Both the position numbers and the translations under genes were made by a program. The notes under the pieces were generated by a model that was given only the letters and a program-made list of their open reading frames with translations, was not told the origin of the DNA and did no database searches. A DNA stretch of 48,427 nucleotides from Desulfobulbus_C sp964551175 (GTDB lineage Bacteria; Desulfobacterota; Desulfobulbia; Desulfobulbales; Desulfobulbaceae). Positions 16,548 to 25,300 of this stretch are shown piece by piece (position 1 is the stretch's first letter; every line of letters starts with the position of its first letter). Where the stretch lies: the NCBI GenBank assembly GCA_964551175.1, contig CAZKBZ010000008.1, forward strand, positions 1 through 48,427, written 5' to 3'.

Positions 16548-17516
16548 TTAATTTTCTGTCTTTTTATTTACCTCTACCTGCTCTTTTGTTGCCCGTTCAC
16601 GTTCAGCCTTGATCTTCAGGTAATCCTGTTCCGCCTGCTTCAAGGCTTCATCCTGACGCTGCTGAATTTCCTGCACCTTTGCCATAACCTTCCCTTGCTT
16701 TATCTTAAGCCCCTCTGCACCGAACAGGGTGTTGGCCAGATACTTGAAGGAAAAGAGCATCAACTCAACATCATCACTCTTAATTTTATCAAGCGTTTCC
16801 TGGTCTACCTCATAGGTGTCAAGAAAAGAACTCTCAAAAACAAATCTGCGAAAATGATCCAGGTCGGTGGATGCCATGAAAAACATTCTTTTGGCTGCAT
16901 CTGCAAGCGAGGCCTGAAAACCATGGGATTTACGGCGCATGATCAACCGCAGCCATTCCTTGTTCATCTCGTCGCGAACATCAACCCCCTGGTCGGCACG
17001 CCATTCACGAATAGTCCATGTTTTGGGTTCCTCAAAACCCTTGCAGTGGTCTTCCTTGACCAGAAAGAAAAATTTATCTTCCCTGGGAGTTTCATCATCC
17101 TTGCTGCCGCCTTCGTGAAAATCCGCCATTCCCACAGGATAATAACGGCAGGCAGAGGGACGATCCGAGTACACGGTACATCCATCCGGGGTCACAAAAG
17201 GACAGGCCTTCTTCTCTCCGGTCAGCTTAATCTGTACTCCGGGCATGTCGGTCTTCTCGAGGTACGTGGGTTCCGTATACTTGAGGATAAACTCGTGAGC
17301 AGGCATATCAAGACGTTTGCGCAGTATCAGTATATCGTACGGGGTGAGGACAATCTTGATATTATGACAGCAGGCGGTGAAACAGCTTACCCCGGGATGA
17401 CATTCAAACTGCAGGGGTGAATCCAGGTGTAATTTTTCCGGCATGATATTGGACGGATTTTTATCCGTTGCCTTCAGAAAATCACTGTCCATATCCATGC
17501 CCTTATTCTTATCCAT
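16548..17516 (-). CDS. YkgJ-family cysteine-cluster protein
   Basis: 322 residues. The N-terminal half carries the CxxxxxC...CC...C arrangement of the YkgJ/Fli-type zinc/iron-binding cluster (ECHPGVSCFTACC near residue 40, CPFVTPDGCTVYSDRPSACRYYP split over ~105-128). It continues with a conserved middle region and ends in a charged, probably coiled-coil tail rich in Lys, Glu and Gln (~275-322). ATG at 17516 is chosen because CGAGG sits 6 bases upstream; a longer TTG start has no site. The biochemical function of the family is unknown. It is monocistronic, convergent with the upstream plus-strand gene, and shares the bidirectional terminator. Confidence 0.82.
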   Translation of the reverse strand: MDKNKGMDMDSDFLKATDKNPSNIMPEKLHLDSPLQFECHPGVSCFTACCHNIKIVLTPYDILILRKRLDMPAHEFILKYTEPTYLEKTDMPGVQIKLTGEKKACPFVTPDGCTVYSDRPSACRYYPVGMADFHEGGSKDDETPREDKFFFLVKEDHCKGFEEPKTWTIREWRADQGVDVRDEMNKEWLRLIMRRKSHGFQASLADAAKRMFFMASTDLDHFRRFVFESSFLDTYEVDQETLDKIKSDDVELMLFSFKYLANTLFGAEGLKIKQGKVMAKVQEIQQRQDEALKQAEQDYLKIKAERERATKEQVEVNKKTEN

Positions 17517-17677
17517 CGTATGCCTCGTTATTATCAAATTAAGTATCTAAAAAACATTGCCGGCTGACAGTAACCGATCTTTCTATTTATTTGCGCCGAA
17601 CTTTTTATAATACCATCTCCCGAGGGACTGTCAAACCCAATAGTTGCAACAATCAAATTGTTCCGTAAATAAAAAGC

Positions 17678-17711
17678 AGTTTCTTGCTTTTTCCGGAAAA
17701 GAAACTATATT
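17678..17711 (+). promoter_or_regulatory. Promoter with overlapping palindrome
   Basis: TTGCTT (17684-17689) and TATATT (17706-17711) are 16 bases apart. The spacer contains a perfect 12-bp palindrome TTTTCCGGAAAA (17689-17700), enclosed by the wider inverted repeat AGTTTCTT (17678-17685) / AAGAAACT (17699-17706). A further AACAAT-CAA-ATTGTT palindrome lies just upstream near 17648-17662. Such symmetry across the spacer suggests a repressor operator controlling the small gene and PHP gene downstream. Confidence 0.45.
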
Positions 17712-17732
17712 CATAGCAACCAAATAACTTTT

Positions 17733-17993
17733 TTGAGCAATCTGTATGAACGGAATTATGACTGTCCGTCCATTTTTGACACCGGCAACGATTATATGAA
17801 AATGATTTTTTCCAACCCTATTGATTTTTCCAAGGTTGATACCCTGGTATATCACCTGCCCGACGGCCCTTCTTTTTCCGTGGCAATGGAAGGTATTGAA
17901 ACAATATTTGACCTGGAAATGGAAATTGGCGATATCTGCGACACCTCGGAAATTGATGGCGTCGTCCATTTCTTTCCCAAGGGAAATGCCTGA
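17733..17993 (+). CDS. Small protein of unknown function upstream of a PHP phosphatase
   Basis: 86 residues from a TTG start, or 65 from the in-frame ATG at 17796; neither has a clear ribosome binding site. The protein is acidic and soluble (segments IFDLEMEIGDICDTSEIDG and VVHFFPKGNA) with a plausible beta-rich pattern, and its codon use resembles that of the neighbours. No family is recognised. It lies behind a promoter-like region with a palindrome and 68 bases before the PHP gene, so the two may be co-transcribed. Confidence 0.5.
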   Translation: MSNLYERNYDCPSIFDTGNDYMKMIFSNPIDFSKVDTLVYHLPDGPSFSVAMEGIETIFDLEMEIGDICDTSEIDGVVHFFPKGNA

Positions 17994-18061
17994 TCTGACT
18001 GTTATCCCCTGTTACCCCATCCCGGTTCCCGCCTCAGTCTTTTTATTGAAACAATGTATTG

Positions 18062-18847
18062 ATGGTTGACCTGCCTGTTCTTGACCTGAGCGGTGACCAC
18101 CATATTCACACCCGCCTCTGCAACCATGCACGGGGTGAAATGGAGGAATACGTTCAGGCCGCGGTGAAGAAAGGTTTTTCAAGCATGACCTTTCTGGAAC
18201 ACCTGGAATACGGAATCTGCTATGATCACCGAACCTGGCTGACCGACGATCTTTTTGCTGAATACTTCCATGAAGGAAAACGGCTGCAGGAAAAGTATGG
18301 TGGACAAATCAGCATCAGGCTAGGGGTGGAAGCGGGGTACAATCCTGCTGCCGTACAGCAGTTGCAGGAAATGCTGACACGCTACCCCTTTGAACATATC
18401 GGCTTATCCTATCATTTCTACTTTGACGGCACCAGACACCTGAACATGGTCAGCCGCAGGAACGGCAACATCGAAGCTCTTGCCGCCCTGGACACAGAAC
18501 GCGTTCTGGATGCCTACTTCAGCGGTCTGATCCGGGCCTGCACAGAACTGCCCTGTAACAAGATCTGTCATCTGGATGCCTGTCTGCGCCATATTCCAGG
18601 CCTCTGCTTTACAAGGGGGCACAAAGAGATGATTGAGCAGCTTCTGCTGCTCATGCGAAAAAAAAAGATCGCCCTTGAAGTGAATACCTCTGGCATTGCA
18701 CTGCGCTCCAGTGCCTACCCGTCGGAGGATATTGTCAACCGGGCACAGGAACTCAATATATCCCTTGTGGCGGGTTCCGACGCCCACCACCCCGACCAGG
18801 TCGGTCGCTACTTCGGGCAACTCAGGAACCACTACGGTTTATTATGA
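18062..18847 (+). CDS. PHP-domain phosphatase, histidinol-phosphatase (HisK/HisJ)-like
   Basis: 261 residues forming one PHP domain, a trinuclear-metal phosphoesterase fold. Metal ligands are visible as DHHIHTRLCNHARGEMEEYV (residues ~10-29), the TFLEHLEY segment (~43), GVEAGY (~90), ICHLDACLRH (~165) and the late GSDAHHPDQVG (~240). The order and length fit HisK-type histidinol phosphatases, which remove phosphate from L-histidinol phosphate. No other his genes are nearby, so another phosphate ester is possible. ATG at 18062 is taken over the adjacent TTG at 18059. It converges with the minus-strand reductase across 49 bases. Confidence 0.8.
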   Translation: MVDLPVLDLSGDHHIHTRLCNHARGEMEEYVQAAVKKGFSSMTFLEHLEYGICYDHRTWLTDDLFAEYFHEGKRLQEKYGGQISIRLGVEAGYNPAAVQQLQEMLTRYPFEHIGLSYHFYFDGTRHLNMVSRRNGNIEALAALDTERVLDAYFSGLIRACTELPCNKICHLDACLRHIPGLCFTRGHKEMIEQLLLLMRKKKIALEVNTSGIALRSSAYPSEDIVNRAQELNISLVAGSDAHHPDQVGRYFGQLRNHYGLL

Positions 18848-18896
18848 TCCGGTGGAAAAATAGTGGCTCCTGTTTACCTGACCCTCAGCTCATACA

Positions 18897-20624
18897 TCAC
18901 TCCGGATGCCAGTCCACCCCGATGCGCCGCACCACATTAAAACCGCCACTTAAAACCATATTGTTCCTTTTACCGACATGATCCAGAAAAACCTGCACCT
19001 CATAGGAGCGGGTTCCGGCATCGCAGAGGATAATCATGGTCTTGTCCTCTGGAATCTCTTCATATCGTTTTCGAATCTCTGCATAGGGAATCGCCAGCCA
19101 TTTTTCCATGCCGAATTTTTCCACAAAGGGACCGGCCTCCAGAGGGTGACGGATGTCCAGCGCCAGCCAGTCAGGTTCTGCAGAAAAATCCTCCATCCAG
19201 GCCAGGAAACGATCCATGCCGACCTTGCGCAGCCGTCCACCACAAATATTGTCCGCCACGTAGGCGGCAGCATTGATGGAGTCGATGGCAGCGGAAAACG
19301 GCGGGGCATAGGCCATTTCAGCCACCATGAAGTCTTCAATCACAGCACCCTTGCTGATCAATACCGCTGCAGCATCAATACGTGCGGAGATGGAATCGTT
19401 CATCATGCCGAATCCCTGCATGCCAAGTACCCTGCGGGTCCGCCTGTCAAAAACCAGCTGGAACACGACAATGGCCTCGCCTGGGTAGAAATGCGCCCGG
19501 TCTGAGGGCGCGGTCAGGGCATAGTCGGCCTCAAAACCCTCTGCAACCGCCGCCTCATAGGTAATGCCTGTGGAGGCTATGCAGCGGTCAAAGGCCTTCA
19601 TGATAAAGGAGCCGACCACGCCGTTAAAGGTTGTGGGAATGCCGGCCATGTTATCACCGACAATCCGGCCCTCGCGATTGGCAAGTGAGCCGAGCGGTGC
19701 ATACGTTTCCTTGCCGGTTACCAGATTGGTAGTGGCAATACAGTCTCCTGCCGCATAGATATCCGGATCGCTTGTCTGCAGCCTGTTGTTGACCACGATA
19801 CCTCCCCAGGGAGCAACAGCAAGACCCGCCTCTACAGCCAGTTCGCTACGCGGTCGTACGCCCGCAGCCATAATCATGAGATCCGCCTCCAGGGTGCGCT
19901 CCGGTGTCTTGACTGCTGTCACCCTGCCCTCTTTGTTGCCGACAATTCCGGTTGCCCCTTCACTGGTGTAGACAGCAACGTCTTTTTCCAGCAGATGGGT
20001 TTTGAGCATGGCCGCAAACTGCCAGTCAACAATACGGGGCAGCAACTGGGGCATAAACTCAATGAGTGCGGTTTCCACCCCCCAGAGGTCTGTCAATGCC
20101 TCTGCCATTTCCACGCCGATAGCCCCGCCCCCGATAACCACGGCCTTGCCCACCTGGCCGGTGGCGATCCGTTTCTTGATCTCAATGGCCTTGTGCAGGT
20201 TGGCAATGGTAAAAACACCGTCAAGATCAGTCCCGTCAATGGGCAGAACAAAGGGTCGGGCACCGGTGGAGAGCATCAGTTTATCATAGTCCAGTTCCTG
20301 TTCATCACCGCTGTCCAGATTCTTTACCTTCAGTTTTTTATTCTGCCGGTCAATGGCAATCGCCTTCGTGCGGGTCAGCACATGCACGCCCTTGGCATTC
20401 TCAAAAAAATTCACATCCCGCACCATGTGAAAACTGGTGGAACGCAGTTCGGATTCATCGGAAACATCGCCGCAGACATAATAGGGAATACCGCAGCCGC
20501 CATAGGAGATCAGGCTGTCCATATCCACTATGGTGATATCCCAGTCCGGGTGCAGTCGTTTCAGATGACAGGCTGCCTTGGGGCCGGCAGCCACTCCGCC
20601 GACAATGACAATTCTTTTACTCAT
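18897..20624 (-). CDS. CoA-disulfide / NADH-dependent persulfide reductase with C-terminal rhodanese domain
   Basis: 575 residues. The N-terminal FAD-binding loop is VIVGGVAAGPKAA (~6-18); the single redox cysteine of the CoADR family is in SYGGCGIPYYV (Cys44), not the CxxxxC pair of glutathione-reductase types. A second dinucleotide motif VIGGGAIGVEMAE (~173) binds NAD(P)H, and IYAAGDC (~300) is the second FAD motif. A rhodanese domain occupies ~470-575 with active-site loop CDAGTRS (Cys534). CoADR-rhodanese fusions reduce CoA disulfide, persulfides or polysulfides and are common in sulfur-metabolising anaerobes. The ribosome binding site GGAGG lies 6 bases before the ATG. The 137-base upstream region contains a short tandem CAGGTNTCAG repeat near 20739-20760. 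Confidence 0.9.
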   Translation of the reverse strand: MSKRIVIVGGVAAGPKAACHLKRLHPDWDITIVDMDSLISYGGCGIPYYVCGDVSDESELRSTSFHMVRDVNFFENAKGVHVLTRTKAIAIDRQNKKLKVKNLDSGDEQELDYDKLMLSTGARPFVLPIDGTDLDGVFTIANLHKAIEIKKRIATGQVGKAVVIGGGAIGVEMAEALTDLWGVETALIEFMPQLLPRIVDWQFAAMLKTHLLEKDVAVYTSEGATGIVGNKEGRVTAVKTPERTLEADLMIMAAGVRPRSELAVEAGLAVAPWGGIVVNNRLQTSDPDIYAAGDCIATTNLVTGKETYAPLGSLANREGRIVGDNMAGIPTTFNGVVGSFIMKAFDRCIASTGITYEAAVAEGFEADYALTAPSDRAHFYPGEAIVVFQLVFDRRTRRVLGMQGFGMMNDSISARIDAAAVLISKGAVIEDFMVAEMAYAPPFSAAIDSINAAAYVADNICGGRLRKVGMDRFLAWMEDFSAEPDWLALDIRHPLEAGPFVEKFGMEKWLAIPYAEIRKRYEEIPEDKTMIILCDAGTRSYEVQVFLDHVGKRNNMVLSGGFNVVRRIGVDWHPE

Positions 20625-20761
20625 TGTTGCCTCCTTAAAATAAAAATTTATATAACTAAAAAAATTACTTGCTTTTCAAGGCACCCGTAATAGCAAAGCT
20701 GCCGGCTACCAGTTCAACCGTTATCTGATACCTGACAGCTGACACCTGATCGTTTTCCTCA

Positions 20762-21400
20762 TCACTGTTCCATAAACGCAAGTTTCACTCCCAGCCCGAT
20801 AAACAGAAATCCTGTCAGTTGAGTCAGCAGTGTACCTGCCCGACTCCGCTCCCGCAGCAGGCCGGCAAACTTCGCTGCATACACAGCCAGCAGCAGGCAC
20901 CAGCAGGTCCCGGTTATGATGAACGTGGAACCCAGCAGAATAAACGATAAAAAAGCATGCGGATAGCCGGGATCAATAAACTGCGGCAGAAAGGACAGAA
21001 AAAAAAGGGCCACTTTGGGATTCAGGACATTGGTTATGATCCCGGAAAGAAAGACCTGCCGGCTGGATATCGGAGGGCTTGCCGGCTCTTGCCTCACCCT
21101 GCTCCCCGTACCCGGAAAAAAAGCGCGGATTCCCAGGTAAATCAGATAGACTGCACCGCAGTACTTCACCAGACTGAAGGCAGTGGCTGAAGTCGCCAGC
21201 ACCAGAGAGAGTCCTGATGCGGCAGCCAGGGTATGAAGCATTGAGCCGGTGGAGATACCCAGGGCGGACAGGATACCTGCCCGGCGGCCATAGGCCATGC
21301 TCCTGCCCAGGATATAGATGGTATCCGTGCCCGGAGTCAGGTTGAGAAGGATGCCGGCAAGCAGAAACGGCCAGAAATGTATTATACCTACGGATTCCAT
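20762..21400 (-). CDS. LysE/RhtB-family exporter
   Basis: 212 residues and six predicted transmembrane segments, the usual size and topology for LysE/RhtB amino-acid and metabolite efflux proteins of the inner membrane. The family motif LNLTPGTDTIYILGRSMAYG is near residues 20-39, and the NPKVALFFLSFLPQFI motif near 125. The substrate cannot be told from sequence. The ATG at 21400 lies 17 bases after the DUF190 stop copy at 21418-21420, so once the artificial gap is removed it would be the next gene of a crcB-DUF190-lysE operon. Confidence 0.88.
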   Translation of the reverse strand: MESVGIIHFWPFLLAGILLNLTPGTDTIYILGRSMAYGRRAGILSALGISTGSMLHTLAAASGLSLVLATSATAFSLVKYCGAVYLIYLGIRAFFPGTGSRVRQEPASPPISSRQVFLSGIITNVLNPKVALFFLSFLPQFIDPGYPHAFLSFILLGSTFIITGTCWCLLLAVYAAKFAGLLRERSRAGTLLTQLTGFLFIGLGVKLAFMEQ

Positions 21401-21417
21401 GATTCCAACCCGTCACG

Positions 21418-21627
21418 TTATGAGCTGCTGCCTGATGCCCTGTTGTCCCCTTTATGCCTGTACATGCGTACANNNNNNNNNNNNNNNNNNNNNNNNNNNN
21501 NNNNNNNNNNNNNNNNNNNNNNNNNNNNNNNNNNNNNNNNNNNNNNNNNNNNNNNNNNNNNNNNNNNNNNNNTTATGAGCTGCTGCCTGATGCCCTGTTG
21601 TCCCCTTTATGCCTGTACATGCGTACA
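21418..21627. other. 100-N scaffold gap flanked by an identical 55-bp sequence
   Basis: The 55 bases at 21418-21472 are repeated exactly at 21573-21627, on either side of exactly 100 N (21473-21572). This is what a scaffolder leaves when two contigs actually overlap. Joining the copies gives one continuous sequence in which the DUF190 stop (TAA) is followed 17 bases later by the LysE start. No true repeat is implied. Confidence 0.88.
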
Positions 21628-21935
21628 TGCATTTCCTCAAATGTGACCAGTCCTTCCCCTATTACCGGGTCTATCACCTCAAGAAACTCTTCCAGCATTC
21701 TTCTGGTATCAATCATTTCAATAATAATCGGCAAGTCTTCGGAAAGAGAGAGAATTGAGCTGGTCTTGATCCGCGAACTGGCACCATACCCCATCATTCC
21801 CCGCAGCACGGTGGCACCGGCAATGCCGCATTCACGTGCCTTGATCACGATCCACTCGTAAAGATGTTTTCCCTGGTATCGCGCACTCTCTCCTATAATG
21901 ACCCGTAACAGGTATCCTTCCTGCGGCAGTTCCAT
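21573..21935 (-). CDS. DUF190-family protein
   Basis: 120 residues from the ATG at 21935, which has TGGAG 7 bases upstream. Family hallmarks are LLRVIIGESARYQGKHLYEW (~8-27) and GIAGATVLRGMMGYGA (~36-51), as in DUF190 proteins, a ferredoxin-like GlnB-type fold. DUF190 genes are very often next to crcB, as here, which suggests a role in fluoride resistance or channel control, though biochemical proof is not known to me. The stop TAA lies in the 55-bp sequence duplicated around the assembly gap, so the C-terminus is intact. Confidence 0.85.
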   Translation of the reverse strand: MELPQEGYLLRVIIGESARYQGKHLYEWIVIKARECGIAGATVLRGMMGYGASSRIKTSSILSLSEDLPIIIEMIDTRRMLEEFLEVIDPVIGEGLVTFEEMHVRMYRHKGDNRASGSSS

Positions 21936-21937
21936 AG

Positions 21938-22330
21938 TTAACTCCAGATAACAGATGCCATGATTCGTCCCAGCCAAACCAGCCCCACACCGATCACAAC
22001 CTGACAGCCGGCATTTAAGGCCGCGAGATCCATACGATTGTCCCGGATCAGGCCAAGGGTTTCATAGCCAAAGGTGGAAAATGTGGTAAAGGCGCCAAGC
22101 AGGCCGATCAGGATAAAACTTCGGGTCTCTGTGGAAAAAAAAGAACGGCTTTCCACCAGGTAAGTGAGGACACCGATGAAAAAACAACCGATCATATTCA
22201 CAGCAAGGGTACCAAAAGGAAAAATGATGGAACCGGACCGGGTCTGTGCCCAGGAGCTGATCAAGAACCGTAATACCGCGCCCGTGAAACCACCTGCACC
22301 GATAATGGAAAGTTTAAACAGGGTATCCAT
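21938..22330 (-). CDS. crcB: CrcB/Fluc fluoride channel
   Basis: 130 residues with four membrane helices, the size of a Fluc subunit, which works as an antiparallel dimer exporting fluoride. Visible motifs are GAGGFTGAVLRFLI (~10-23), GTLAVNMIGCFFIG (~39-52, with the conserved Asn) and GLLGAFTTFSTFGYE (~73-87, with the TTFSTF stretch lining the pore). An upstream ATG at 22348 would add 6 residues and overlap the end of the AsmA-like gene (ATGAGTAG); the choice is uncertain. No fluoride riboswitch is seen, fitting its position inside an operon. Confidence 0.9.
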   Translation of the reverse strand: MDTLFKLSIIGAGGFTGAVLRFLISSWAQTRSGSIIFPFGTLAVNMIGCFFIGVLTYLVESRSFFSTETRSFILIGLLGAFTTFSTFGYETLGLIRDNRMDLAALNAGCQVVIGVGLVWLGRIMASVIWS

Positions 22331-22340
22331 CTGCAGATTT

Positions 22341-25300
22341 CTACTCATTCCCCAGCAGACCGTCAAGCAGACCAGGCAGTATTTTTTCGACCTGCTGCTC
22401 AATGACCTTTCCAGCTGCCTTGCCGGCTGCCTGACCCAGGAGATCGGAAATTGCCCGGGCCAAATCGTCGGCATCAAAAACAGCGTGATCCTGGTTACCA
22501 CGGATGGGGACTTTCAACGTTGTTCCCTGCAGGATCCGATAGCCTTCCCTGCCAACGAGTTTCCTGGTTACCGGTACCTCCAGCAGGTAGTCAATGTTGC
22601 CGTCAAAACCTACAGAGCCTGCCAGGGTCATTTCCGACTCTGCCACCAGTATCTTCAGGGGGGTACAACTGATCCGACCGGTGGCTGCTGTACAGATAAT
22701 TTCACTCTGATCCAGCGCCAGGGGTTCATCGCCAAGACCGGCAAGAGTCAGAATTTCATGCAGAACACCCTCCGGCACCAATGTAACCCTGCTGACATTA
22801 AGGACTGCCCTGAATTCTGCCTGTTCGGCTCCATCTGAAGCAAGAGGCCAGAAAAATCGATCCATTCGGACACTGATAGTCCCTGAGGGGCGAGCCAGCA
22901 GACCGAGCACCGGATTAATACGTTTGAGAATGTCACTTAAGGATTGTCCAAGCTTGGCATCGGTCAGCACCTGTTCCGCATCAGGCAGCGTCACAACTGG
23001 TGGTGAGACTGTATAATCAATGCGGGGTGAGAACGACAGCGTACCCTCATTGAGGCCACCGGCTAACCGCGCCTGCAGCACACCCTGTTCCATGGTAACA
23101 GGCAACAACGGCTGCTGAAGATCTATACCTGAAAAAGCTGCATAATCGGCCTGCAGCCTGGTTTCAAACCGCAGCCTGCTGGTTTTATCCTCCTCAGACT
23201 CATCCAGAGGAAAATACAGGCTGAACTGCTCCTGCTGTCTGCCGGCCGCCCGGATATCAACAGCGTACAGGCTGTTGACAAGATCAGCCAGAGCGGAAAA
23301 ATCAGGAGTCAGCTTGCCGCTCAAGAAAAAATGAGGCTCTTTTCCGGAGCTCTGCAGTCTTCCCCTTGCCTGCAGACGTAATAGAGCGGACTTAAGGTCA
23401 AAGGTTTCAAAATCAATATCTCTGCCGGCAAGATCACCCTGCAGGCGGGTATTGATACTTACAAATTCATCGCTCAGCACGTTTTTCTCCCCACTGTTGA
23501 GGGAAAGGCTGTTGATGTCAAACTGCACAGTACCCGTATGCCCTTTTCCTTCTTTTGCAGCAAGATCAACAGCAAATGATCCGTTGCCGGTTAACGTCTG
23601 TTCCGGCGGCAGAATCTCTGCCTGCTGCAGGACAGAAGTCAGTCTGCCGACATCTGCTTTGCCGTTCAGCTGCAGGGACAGCGTTTCGGGAAACTGCTGC
23701 CAGTCTTCGATGGAAAACCTGGATACATTCAGGCTGCCCAGAGTCGAAGAAAGGGCCAGATTGCGCAGAACAATACGGTGGCTGACAGAGTCAAATACAT
23801 TCCAGTTGCCGCCGCGGGCGAAAAAGGATGCGCTGTTATCTGCCACTGCAAGCGGTTTCACAGGTTTTGCAGGTTCACCGTTGACCACAGAATCCGTGGT
23901 AAAGAGATGGATTGAGGAATCCTTGTAAATCCTGCCCAGGTGGTAGAGAATGAAATCATCTGTCCTGCCGTCAAACTCCTGAACCACCAGCCTGTTTTCT
24001 TCAAAATACCCTGACGATTTCAGGTCCATGCTTCCGGTCAGGGTGGTTTCAGATGCGAGAATATCAAGATTATGGAACAGGTCTGTCAATCGTCCTAACT
24101 GCATGTAGGACTGCAGACTGTAGCGGGCGGAAACCTGTCCGGATCTGGTGTAGACGGATTCCAGCTTACCATTGATTTTTCCCGGCCAGCCGGAAAGATC
24201 AAAAAAAAGATCCATCGCATCTGCCCTGCTCTCCCCAAGTTTTCCCGGTGTTGTCAGCTTGCCGCTGAAGGCAAGTTTATGCCCGGGCATTACCAGTTCT
24301 CCATCACGAAACAGGGTAAAATCATCAATATCCACGCGGGTGTTGACAACATAGGTGCTGTCACCCTCTTCTTTCGACTTTGCGGTAAAATGCAGTCGAC
24401 CGTCAGCTGCCCAAGGCAGTTGAAAAATCGTACCTATCTGCTGAACAGCCTTTCCCAGATCTGCAGAGCCATTCAGGGAAAACGATTGCAGATCACCACT
24501 GCCGACCAGGTCGAGAAAGGAAGCCTTGAGCGCAATTTTGTCAACTTGAGGGCTCCTGTCGATCATGCCGCCATCAAGATGCAGCGAGAGCGGACTGTTC
24601 CAGGAAAAAGGCTGGCCCTGCTGCATGCCTGCAAGATTGTCGATGACCATATCCGTGCTTACAGAAAGCTGCTGCTGATCATTTTCCATGCTGATGGTAA
24701 AATCCAACGCCCCGTTTTGCAGACTGGTTTCAGGCTGAACTCTGAACAGGTGGGGAAACTGGTCGAAAAGGAGTGGCAGCTCAACCCTTCCCCCGCCTGA
24801 AAGCGTAAAATCTCTACCTCCATAGCTTCCCTTCAGCGTGAGCTGTCCGAAATCAGAGGAGAACACCATTTCCGGAAACTGCCAGCTATTCCCGGCAGCA
24901 CGGCTCAGGTCAAGATCAAGCGTAACCTGTTCAAACCTGGGCTGGTCCTCACCCAGCACACCACCTGCCATTGCAACATCCTGCAGTCTGTTTGTGCCAC
25001 TTATTTTGAGGGAGTGGATCCCGGTCGCCTTGATGAGCAGTTCCGAAGACAGTTCCGCAGTAACCACGGGCAGGTTCTCTCTGACCGGAAGCAGAGTCAA
25101 AAAGGGTTTCACCTGCAGATCCATAACATGAAGCTTGATCTCGGTAACAAGGGTATCGAGCAGGGCTTCCTTCCGCGTAGGCAGGTTGATGAAACCGCTT
25201 GCCGTGGCAGTTCCCCTGCCATCATCTGATTCCAGATCAAGTTGAAAATGAACGGAGCCGGATGCAAGAGATGCATCCAGGATACCATTACGGACTACTA

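Noticed and set aside
21418..21627. A real 55-bp direct repeat or insertion target duplication
   Set aside because: The copies flank exactly 100 N, and joining them gives a sensible operon, so an overlap of contigs is the simpler reading.
22331..22400. A fluoride riboswitch before crcB
   Set aside because: crcB starts inside or directly after the upstream AsmA-like gene, leaving no leader for a riboswitch.
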